Origin: Synechococcales cyanobacterium PMM_0073
GTDB lineage: Bacteria > Cyanobacteriota > Cyanobacteriia > Elainellales > Elainellaceae
Length of the DNA stretch: 7,133 bases
Direction of reading: 5' to 3'
Assembly (NCBI GenBank): GCA_949127695.1
Contig: CASBQH010000324.1
Span: forward strand, 1-7,133
Each line of letters opens with the position of its first letter. Position 1 is the first letter of the stretch. Of this stretch, positions 1 through 7,133 are shown piece after piece. A program made the position numbers and the translations under genes. The notes below the pieces were generated by a model. That model did not search any database and was not told the DNA's origin. It was given only the letters and a program-made list of their open reading frames with translations.

Positions 1-45
1 CAGCCGCCCAGATAGATAGGCAGCTGCTAGCTGAATCAGCAGGCT

Positions 46-996
46 TTAGTTGAGCGCTTCTGCGCCGCCCACCACTTCCATCAGCTGCTGGGTAATCGCC
101 GCCTGCCGCGCTTTGTTGTAGGAGAGCGTCAGGGTTTTGGTTAGCTCTTTGGCGTTGTCACTGGCGTTGCTCATGGCCGTCATCCGGGCGGCAAGCTCGC
201 TGGCGGCTGACTCCTGCAAAGCTCGCAGCAGCTGGTTATTCAGGTAAAGCGGCAGCAGCGCTTCGAGAATCTGCACCGGATCTTGCTCAAAGATCATGTC
301 TTTGGAGAGCGGTGCAATGACAGGAGCGGCTGCATCAGTCCGCTCAACGACTAGCTCACCGTCTCGACTGGTAAGCCGGAAGATCTCGTCGTCGGGATCG
401 ACAAAGTCTTCTGGGTCAAGCGGCAGCAGGGTTTGAGTCACCGGACGCGAGCTGACTAGCGAGACAAACTTGGTGTAGATCAGCTCGACTCGCTCTACTT
501 TCTCAGTAATAAACAGCGTCAGCAGCTCGTCGGCAATATTGTTGGCCTCTGCCGCCGTGGGGATTTGCTCTAGCCCGGTAAACGTAGCGGTAATCGGCTG
601 ATCGCGCCGCTGGAAATACTGAATCGCTTTGCGACCTACTAGCACCAGCGTATAGCTCAGATTATCAGCCTGGAGCTCTTTAATCCGCCGCTCGGCGCGG
701 CGAATCACGTTGGAGTTGTAGCCGCCACAGAGTCCCCGGTCGGCTGTGACCACCAGCAGCGCTATAGCGGTAAGCGGACGCTGACGCAGCAAGGGCAGAT
801 CCACATCCTCAAACTGTAGCCGGGTCTGAAGGCTGTAGAGCACCTGCGCCAGCCGATCGGCAAAGGGACGGGTGGATGTCACCTGCTCTTGGGCGCGGCG
901 AACTTTGGCCGCAGCCACGAGCCGCATCGCTTCGGTGATTTTGCGCGTGTTTTTGACCGACTGAATCCGGTCGCGAATTTCTTTGAGGTTAGGCAT
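46..996 (-). CDS. atpG: ATP synthase F1 subunit gamma
   Basis: This is the central rotor shaft of F1, coupling c-ring rotation to catalysis in the alpha3beta3 head at the thylakoid membrane; cyanobacterial papers often call the gene atpC. The 316-residue protein opens with [11 protein letters not shown] and the coiled-coil segment [12 protein letters not shown] (about 13-24), and ends in the matching C-terminal helix (about 275-312). DRGLCGGYN lies at 86-94. Residues about 194-230 are the extra loop typical of cyanobacterial and chloroplast gamma, with [14 protein letters not shown] at 202-215. Cys90 is the only cysteine, so the chloroplast thiol switch is absent. The family start is clear, but I see no Shine-Dalgarno motif before the ATG (upstream bases are CGATAACCGCC). 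It is the last gene of the operon in the window, 89 bp after alpha, and a strong hairpin lies in that spacer. No clear terminator follows in bases 1-45. Confidence 0.98.
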   Translation of the reverse strand: MPNLKEIRDRIQSVKNTRKITEAMRLVAAAKVRRAQEQVTSTRPFADRLAQVLYSLQTRLQFEDVDLPLLRQRPLTAIALLVVTADRGLCGGYNSNVIRRAERRIKELQADNLSYTLVLVGRKAIQYFQRRDQPITATFTGLEQIPTAAEANNIADELLTLFITEKVERVELIYTKFVSLVSSRPVTQTLLPLDPEDFVDPDDEIFRLTSRDGELVVERTDAAAPVIAPLSKDMIFEQDPVQILEALLPLYLNNQLLRALQESAASELAARMTAMSNASDNAKELTKTLTLSYNKARQAAITQQLMEVVGGAEALN

Positions 997-1041
997 GGCG
1001 GTTATCGGCTAACGATGAGCGGCGGCAGGCGGGGCAAGTGT

Positions 1042-1073
1042 GCGGGATTTGGGGGCAATGCTCCAAATCCCGC
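1042..1073 (-). promoter_or_regulatory. Intercistronic hairpin after atpA
   Basis: The arms GCGGGATTTGG (1042-1052) and CCAAATCCCGC (1063-1073) are perfectly complementary, giving an 11-bp stem with a 10-base loop. It begins 12 bases after the alpha stop codon and ends 45 bases before the gamma start. No U-tract follows on the coding strand, so it does not look like an intrinsic terminator. A role in protecting the 3' end of upstream mRNA, or as an RNA processing site, is inference. Confidence 0.8.
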
Positions 1074-1085
1074 TAGAGCAGGCTT

Positions 1086-3233
<2,148 letters not shown>

Positions 3234-3237
<4 letters not shown>

Positions 3238-3761
3238 GAGACATCTCCAATCATGGCAATACTGCGGTCAATCAGGCGGTGTCCGGCGTCGCCCACCTGC
3301 GCTCTCAGCTGCTCTTCAGATTTTTGCACGGCCAATTCAGCAATCCGCTGACGCAGTTCGCTCATCACCCGATCTTGCTGAGTTGTGATATCTTGCGCGG
3401 CAGCAGCTTTCATCCGCACCACATCTGCGTCGGCCTGCTTCAAAATGTCAGCTCGCAGCGCCTCGGCTCTCTGGCTGGCCTCAGTCCGCAGCCGAGTGGC
3501 CTCAGTCTGGGCTTGCGCTAGCTTTTGCTGCTGCTCGGCCAAGGCGGCGGCAGCTTTTTCTTTGCGCTGCTCGGCTTCTTTAATTGCGGTTTCAATTCCG
3601 GCCTTGCGTTCGCTCAGGGTTTTACCCAAAAAGCCGCGACCAAAATAAATCAGAACGCCGATAATGATCGCCAGGTTGATCAGATTTGTCTCCAGAATGT
3701 CCAGGTTTAAGCCAAACCCAGAGCTTTCTGCTTCCGCAGCCACTAAAAAGAAAGTCCCCAT
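3234..3761 (-). CDS. atpF: ATP synthase FO subunit b
   Basis: This is one of the two different peripheral stalk subunits of the cyanobacterial enzyme, pairing with b' as a heterodimer that holds the alpha3beta3 head still. The 175-residue protein has a short N-terminal segment (1-24, [12 protein letters not shown]), one membrane helix at about 25-45 ([21 protein letters not shown]), then a long charged alanine, glutamine and glutamate-rich coiled coil (about 50-155). The N-terminal segment before the membrane helix is usual for cyanobacterial and chloroplast b. The ATG is preceded by GGGAG at a short distance of about 3 bases. It follows b' by 57 bp and overlaps delta by 4 bp. Confidence 0.98.
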
Positions 3762-3789
3762 GATCTCCCATCTACAAAGTAAATCTGTC

Positions 3790-3801
3790 TGAGATATCTC
3801 A
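3790..3801. repeat. 12-bp perfect palindrome in the b'-b spacer
   Basis: TGAGATATCTCA reads the same on both strands and lies between the b' stop and the b start. It has no loop, so a DNA-binding site is more natural than an RNA hairpin, but one short palindrome may be chance. Confidence 0.5.
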
Positions 3802-3818
3802 AGCGAGATTAAGTCGCC

Positions 3819-4298
3819 CTAGCTCGCCACGCCCAGCAGCTTGTCGAGAATCTGACGGCTGAGCGAATCGACCTGCTGCTCTAGGCTCTGCATCGCCTCT
3901 TGCTTCTGCCGATCTAGCTCCTGCTGAGTCTGCTCGCGCTGTAGCTGCGCCTCTTGCTGCGCCTCGGCTAGCTTGGCTGCCGCAATTTTTTGGGCTTCGG
4001 CTTCGGCTTCAGCAATCACCGCCTGCGCCTGCCGCCGCGTGTTGTTTAAATCTTGCTCATACTGCTTGGCCAGGTTTTCTGCCTTAGAGAGCCGCTCTTG
4101 GGCATCGGCCTGATTGTTGCGAATATAGGCGCTGCGGTCGTCTAGGACTTTGCCGAGCGGCTTATAAAACAAAACGTTCAGCAGAACCACCAGAATCAAA
4201 AACTGAATTGCCATCAGCGGCATGGTGGCATCAATATCGAATAGGCCGCCCTTTTCGCCTGCTTCCTCTACGGCCAGCAGAATTGTCCAATGCATCAT
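3819..4298 (-). CDS. atpF2: ATP synthase FO subunit b'
   Basis: This is the second peripheral stalk subunit, found in photosynthetic organisms that carry a b/b' pair instead of a b homodimer; cyanobacterial papers call the gene atpG. The 159-residue protein has an N-terminal stretch ending in [11 protein letters not shown] (17-27), one membrane helix at about 28-45, the junction motif [12 protein letters not shown] (44-55), and a long coiled coil rich in A, E and Q (60-155). Two ATG codons stand in tandem at the start (4298 and 4295); the first is used here, and the choice changes only one residue. There is no convincing Shine-Dalgarno motif; the nearest purine run, GGGA, is too far upstream. 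The gene lies 88 bp after c and 57 bp before b. Confidence 0.97.
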   Translation of the reverse strand: MMHWTILLAVEEAGEKGGLFDIDATMPLMAIQFLILVVLLNVLFYKPLGKVLDDRSAYIRNNQADAQERLSKAENLAKQYEQDLNNTRRQAQAVIAEAEAEAQKIAAAKLAEAQQEAQLQREQTQQELDRQKQEAMQSLEQQVDSLSRQILDKLLGVAS

Positions 4299-4351
4299 AG
4301 TTAATTACTGTCCCGCAGTGAGGAACCAAAGAACTTCGCAATAGTCTGGCG

Positions 4352-4380
4352 CTTAGGGAGAGGAACTGCCTCTCCCCAAG
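4352..4380 (-). promoter_or_regulatory. Intercistronic hairpin after atpE
   Basis: GGGAGAGG (4356-4363) and CCTCTCCC (4369-4376) form a perfect 8-bp stem around the 5-base loop 4364-4368. On the coding-strand RNA the stem extends through a G-U pair and three more pairs to 12 bp (4352-4380). It starts 6 bases after the c stop codon. No U-run follows, so it looks like an mRNA-stabilising or processing element, or a partial block, rather than a full terminator. Function is inferred from position. Confidence 0.85.
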
Positions 4381-4386
4381 TCAACT

Positions 4387-4646
<260 letters not shown>

Positions 4647-4690
4647 AACTTCTCTACAGAACAGGTAGCTAAACGTTGACTCAGATGGAA

Positions 4691-4704
4691 AGCGTTTTCA
4701 CGCT
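4691..4704 (-). promoter_or_regulatory. Small GNRA-type hairpin in the atpE leader
   Basis: On the coding strand AGCGU and ACGCU pair around the loop GAAA, a stable tetraloop of the GNRA class. It sits in the 159-bp spacer between a and c, about 60 bases upstream of the c start. The rest of this spacer shows only a distant 6-bp pairing (CCCGAT 4735-4740 with ATCGGG 4767-4772) and no convincing promoter. A 5-bp stem may be chance. Confidence 0.35.
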
Positions 4705-4791
4705 GTATTCAGTTTCAGGCGCTCAGGATCTAGTCCCGATTACCGAAACGCTGGTTGGACAGAGGGATCGGGTGGCTTTTAAGCAAAAACC

Positions 4792-5550
4792 CTAATGCTC
4801 CTCATGTCCCTCACCGTGATCCTCCATGGCTTCTCCAATGTAAGCCGCTGCCAGGGTCGCAAAGATCAGCGCTTGGATGGCGCTTGTGAACAGACCCAGC
4901 GCCATTACGGGCAGCGGAATAAACAGAGGCACCAGCAGAACCAGCACGCCCACCACCAGCTCGTCGGCCAAAATATTGCCGAACAGTCGGAAGCTGAGGG
5001 AAAGCGGCTTAGTGAAATCTTCGATAATTTTGAAGGGCAGCATAAAGGCGACCGGCTGCACATAGTTGCCGAAGTAGCCCAGCCCTTTTTTGCTGAAGCC
5101 CGCATAGAAATAGGCCAGCGAGGTCAGGAGCGCCAGCGCAATTGTGGTGTTGATGTCGCTGGTGGGCGCGGCGAGTTCGCCTGCGGGCAAACGCACCAGC
5201 TTCCAGGGCACTAATGCTCCCAACCAGTTGGAGACAAAAATAAACAGAAACAGCGTCCCGACAAATGGCACCCAAGGGCGGTAGTCTTTTTCGCCAATCT
5301 GGTTTTTGGCCAAATCGCGGATGAACTCCAGCGCATATTCCATAAAGTTCTGGAATCCGGCGGGCACCATCTGAGCGCTGCGTCCGCCCAAAACTGCGGC
5401 AATTAGCAAGAGGCCAATCACGAACCAGGAGACGAGAAACACCTGACCATGCAGGTTGAAATTGCCCAGATGCCAGTAAAACTGTTTACCAACTTCCAGC
5501 TCGGCCAAAGGCAGCGAGTGCCAGAGATGAGGGACATTTAAGAGCGCCAT
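4792..5550 (-). CDS. atpB: ATP synthase FO subunit a
   Basis: This membrane stator subunit contains the two proton half-channels facing the c ring; chloroplast usage is atpI. The 252-residue protein has several hydrophobic helices (about 35-55, 95-113, 134-152, 192-212, 213-238). The essential arginine is Arg188 in [14 protein letters not shown] (184-197), matching the family signature. Gln226 in SAIQALIF is the usual polar partner in the last helix. The C-terminal tail is short, acidic and histidine-rich ([10 protein letters not shown], 243-252). The next in-frame Met is at 61, inside the conserved domain, so the ATG at 5550 is the sensible start, although no Shine-Dalgarno motif is seen close to it. 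It follows atp1 by 100 bp and precedes c by 159 bp. Confidence 0.98.
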   Translation of the reverse strand: MALLNVPHLWHSLPLAELEVGKQFYWHLGNFNLHGQVFLVSWFVIGLLLIAAVLGGRSAQMVPAGFQNFMEYALEFIRDLAKNQIGEKDYRPWVPFVGTLFLFIFVSNWLGALVPWKLVRLPAGELAAPTSDINTTIALALLTSLAYFYAGFSKKGLGYFGNYVQPVAFMLPFKIIEDFTKPLSLSFRLFGNILADELVVGVLVLLVPLFIPLPVMALGLFTSAIQALIFATLAAAYIGEAMEDHGEGHEEH

Positions 5551-5650
5551 GCCAAATAATTTCCAGAATCTTCAAGGATTGCTAAATTGCCTCTACCCCG
5601 TCTATGACCGCAGTCGCGGCTTGCTCGCTCAAATTCAGCTAATCATTCGG

Positions 5651-6106
5651 CTAATCTGAACTCGGCAGAATCGAGGTTTGCAGCATATAAAAGATCACCG
5701 CAGCTTTGTAGGTCATGAACCCCAAAAAAATTGGCAGGATCAGCAGGCTGTCTAGGCGAGATGCCAGGATAATTACACCCGCAAGCAGAGCGAGACGAGA
5801 GCTACTCACCTTACCCTGGCTCCTGCCGAGCTGCGCGACGTTTCGAGCCAACATTCTTAAGTAAACCACACCTGTACATGCGCCAAGCAAATAATTCAGC
5901 GCAATATTAAGAGAGTAAAAAATCCAGACTGAGACAAAGATAATGCCGGTTAATACCAGCGTTACTTTTAATAGGTCTTCCTGGAGTTTGTAATACTCTT
6001 GCATCGAGGCATCTGGCTCGGCGGACATCACCGCTGATACAGCAGTCTGCTCAGGCTGAACCTCAGCGGACTTTTCGATGGGTAACTCTGGCGACGAAGA
6101 ATTCAC
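5651..6106 (-). CDS. atp1: ATP synthase subunit I (Atp1)
   Basis: Atp1 (the AtpI/UncI type) is a small membrane protein encoded at the head of atp operons; in bacteria where it has been studied, related proteins assist c-ring assembly, and it is not part of the finished enzyme. The 151 residues hold four likely membrane helices, at about 46-64, 67-84, 104-118 and 121-142, with the conserved stretch [21 protein letters not shown] at 59-79. The start is GTG at 6106, with GAGG four bases upstream (6114 to 6111). It adds a polar, acidic extension of about 34 residues before the conserved core. In-frame ATG codons at Met27 and Met35 are alternatives: Met35 would give 117 residues, close to what I recall for cyanobacterial Atp1, but no Shine-Dalgarno motif precedes either. 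The gene is first in the operon. Confidence 0.92.
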   Translation of the reverse strand: MNSSSPELPIEKSAEVQPEQTAVSAVMSAEPDASMQEYYKLQEDLLKVTLVLTGIIFVSVWIFYSLNIALNYLLGACTGVVYLRMLARNVAQLGRSQGKVSSSRLALLAGVIILASRLDSLLILPIFLGFMTYKAAVIFYMLQTSILPSSD

Positions 6107-6110
6107 GGAA

Positions 6111-6115
6111 CCTCA
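6111..6115 (-). promoter_or_regulatory. Ribosome binding site supporting the GTG start of atp1
   Basis: TGAGG on the coding strand lies 4 bases before the GTG at 6106. It is the main reason to prefer the long form of Atp1 over starts at Met27 or Met35, which have no such motif. Confidence 0.45.
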
Positions 6116-6142
6116 AAACCTGCTTAGAGCATGTGGGAGCTA

Positions 6143-6168
6143 AGGACTGAACCAGCCGCAGGACTGAA
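6143..6168 (-). repeat. 9-bp direct repeat in the atp operon leader
   Basis: AGGACTGAA occurs at 6143-6151 and 6160-6168, so the coding strand carries TTCAGTCCT twice with 8 bases between. It lies between the candidate -10 element and the atp1 start, so it would be in the leader RNA if that promoter is used. It could be a protein-binding site or chance; no regulator can be named. Confidence 0.5.
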
Positions 6169-6182
6169 TTCAACCCCAACAA

Positions 6183-6191
6183 ATCATATCA
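6183..6191 (-). promoter_or_regulatory. Candidate atp operon promoter (extended -10)
   Basis: On the coding strand TGATATGAT combines a TATGAT -10 box (5 of 6 matches to TATAAT) with the TG of an extended -10 element. No good -35 box stands at the usual distance. Transcription would begin near 6176, giving a leader of about 70 bases to the atp1 GTG. An A8 run on the coding strand (6247 to 6240) makes the region upstream A-rich. Confidence 0.45.
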
Positions 6192-6198
6192 TCACCAG

Positions 6199-6227
6199 GT
6201 AACAATACTTAGTAAAGCGCAAGTCAA
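6199..6227 (-). promoter_or_regulatory. Alternative atp promoter with TTGACT -35 box
   Basis: TTGACT (6227 to 6222) is a strong -35 match. At 17 bases downstream the -10 would be TGTTAC, only 3 of 6 matches. It is weaker overall than the extended -10 at 6183-6191, though both could serve the operon. Confidence 0.3.
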
Positions 6228-6304
6228 AAACTCGATCTATTTTTTTTGCTGCCAGACCTGATACGACAGTCAATTAGCGATTTAGAGGTTGCTCTAGCCG
6301 CCAG

Positions 6305-7069
6305 CTACGGCTCCGGCAGCTCACCAAACCGAGCGCGATATTGGGTAAGCAACTCTTCTGCTACCTGACGCTGAGCCTCGGCGATCTGACGTTCAGCCTC
6401 GGCGATCTGACGTTGGGCTTCTGCGGCTTGGCGTTGCAGCTGTTCAGTCTGAGCCGCTTCTTCGGGTGTAGGCACCAGCTGCCCTTCGGCTGTGAAAAAG
6501 CGAAGTTTTCGATCTTCCACTCCCAAAAATAGCTGAAGCTGCACAGACCACAGCCAGCCCTGCGGATTTGGCTCTAAAGGCTCATATTGTCCTTCTACCA
6601 AATGAAACCCCTGAAACTCTAGATTGTTTGGGTCAAACCAGAAATATTCAGGCGTGCGGAATGTATCTTGATAAATCTGCTTTTTGAGGCCGCGATCCAC
6701 AGTTGCAGTTGAGCTTGAGAGTAGCTCAATAATCACATGCGGGTACTTGCCCTCTTCCTCCCAAACTACCCAGCTCTTGCGCGGCTTGCGCTCTGTGTTC
6801 AGCACCACGAAAAAGTCAGGGCCACGGCAGTCTTCAGATTTGAGCTGCTTGGGGCTGTAATAAACGGTCAGGTTGCCAGAGGCATAGAAATCTTGTCGCT
6901 CCCGCCAGAGCCATTCGAGACACTGGAGCAGCAGCGTCATTTGCAGACGGTGAAAATCAGTTTCCAAAGGGGGTTCGTCGCTGTAAAGATCGCCGGGTGG
7001 AAAAATGGGCGCTTCTGTGCCTTGCTGCAAGGCAGTTGTCATAGTTTCTTGTTCTGATACAACAGACAT
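6305..7069 (-). CDS. Uma2 family (DUF820) protein with C-terminal coiled coil
   Basis: This belongs to the Uma2/DUF820 family, which has a PD-(D/E)XK nuclease-like fold, is present in many copies in cyanobacterial genomes and has no settled function. The 254-residue protein shows the family pattern: Pro84-Asp85 in CRGPDFFVVL (81-90), Glu115 in VIIELLSSST (112-121), Asp125, Lys129 and Tyr133 in DRGLKKQIY, and the closing PEYFWFDP (140-147). The presumed acidic and lysine residues are all present, so the nuclease-like site looks complete. Residues about 203-243 form a charged coiled coil with the seven-residue unit AEAQRQI repeated. The ATG at 7069 has no clear ribosome binding site; Met10 (MTTALQQ) is an equally plausible start. 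It lies 198 bp upstream of atp1 on the same strand. A link to ATP synthase is not suggested by its family. Confidence 0.88.
   Translation of the reverse strand: MSVVSEQETMTTALQQGTEAPIFPPGDLYSDEPPLETDFHRLQMTLLLQCLEWLWRERQDFYASGNLTVYYSPKQLKSEDCRGPDFFVVLNTERKPRKSWVVWEEEGKYPHVIIELLSSSTATVDRGLKKQIYQDTFRTPEYFWFDPNNLEFQGFHLVEGQYEPLEPNPQGWLWSVQLQLFLGVEDRKLRFFTAEGQLVPTPEEAAQTEQLQRQAAEAQRQIAEAERQIAEAQRQVAEELLTQYRARFGELPEP
6367..6429 (-). repeat. 21-bp tandem repeats encoding the coiled coil
   Basis: Units at 6367-6387 and 6388-6408 match at 19 of 21 bases, and 6409-6429 is a more diverged third copy, with traces beyond. Each unit encodes seven residues of the AEAQRQI/AEAERQI type, so copy changes keep the frame and add or remove one heptad. 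Confidence 0.85.
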
Positions 7070-7133
7070 GGCGGCAACCAGAAACAGTACAGCTATTCTA
7101 CTTGATTCTTACTAGGCGGCTGTTTGCGACATC

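Noticed and set aside
21..40. Overlapping short inverted repeats downstream of gamma (CAGCT/AGCTG and GCTGA/TCAGC)
   Set aside because: The stems are 5 bp, mutually exclusive and lack a U-run, so I do not call a terminator; the operon end may lie outside the window.
310..420. Possible chloroplast-like thiol switch in the gamma insertion
   Set aside because: The insertion is present but contains no cysteine; Cys90 is the only one in the protein.
4795..5214. Plus-strand open frame of 139 codons opposite subunit a, and similar frames opposite alpha, delta, b and Uma2
   Set aside because: They lie wholly or almost wholly inside well-recognised genes, have low-complexity or implausible translations, and resemble no family I know.
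6124..6132. Two-codon upstream frame ATG CTC TAA in the atp1 leader
   Set aside because: It is too short to judge, has no ribosome binding site and is easily expected by chance.
6240..6247. T8 run on the plus strand as a terminator tail
   Set aside because: No stem precedes it on the plus strand and there is no plus-strand gene to terminate; it is more likely A-rich DNA upstream of the atp promoter.
7095..7100. TAGAAT as a -10 box for the Uma2 gene
   Set aside because: It matches 5 of 6 consensus bases, but there is no -35 box or extended TG at the right distance, and the window ends soon after.

Overview
The window holds most of a cyanobacterial F-type ATP synthase operon, plus one accessory gene upstream, all on the minus strand. 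Read in the direction of transcription (right to left) the order is a Uma2/DUF820 gene, atp1, atpB (a), atpE (c), atpF2 (b'), atpF (b), atpH (delta), atpA (alpha) and atpG (gamma). The split b/b' pair, the Atp1 protein at the head and the cyanobacterial insertion in gamma place it in an oxygenic cyanobacterium. The beta and epsilon genes are absent, as expected, because cyanobacteria usually carry them in a separate operon. The moderately GC-rich sequence would suit a filamentous Leptolyngbya-like lineage, but that is only a guess.

Layout: 46-996 gamma, 1086-2594 alpha, 2680-3237 delta, 3234-3761 b, 3819-4298 b', 4387-4632 c, 4792-5550 a, 5651-6106 Atp1, 6305-7069 Uma2. The b and delta genes overlap by 4 bp; the other spacers within the operon are 57-159 bp. 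All eight ATP synthase genes look intact, with the expected lengths and key residues. Together they encode the whole membrane FO sector (a, b, b', c ring), the delta connector, and the alpha and gamma subunits of F1. Atp1 probably helps c-ring assembly. The 198-bp gap upstream of atp1 holds the likely operon promoter (an extended -10 element) and a leader with a 9-bp direct repeat.

The genes themselves are ordinary. The structure worth a second look lies in the spacers. There is a perfect 11-bp stem just after alpha, and a 12-bp stem (one G-U pair) just after c. There is also a 16-bp tandem duplication directly before the alpha ribosome binding site, and an uneven spread of Shine-Dalgarno motifs. 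The two strong hairpins follow the two genes here whose products are needed in several copies per complex, and neither has the U-tract of a terminator. I see no clearly new biological system. The accessory gene is a Uma2-family (PD-(D/E)XK fold) protein whose C-terminal coiled coil is encoded by 21-bp tandem repeats. No stretch longer than 300 bases lacks a gene. Bases 1-45 and 7070-7133 are flanks with no gene visible.
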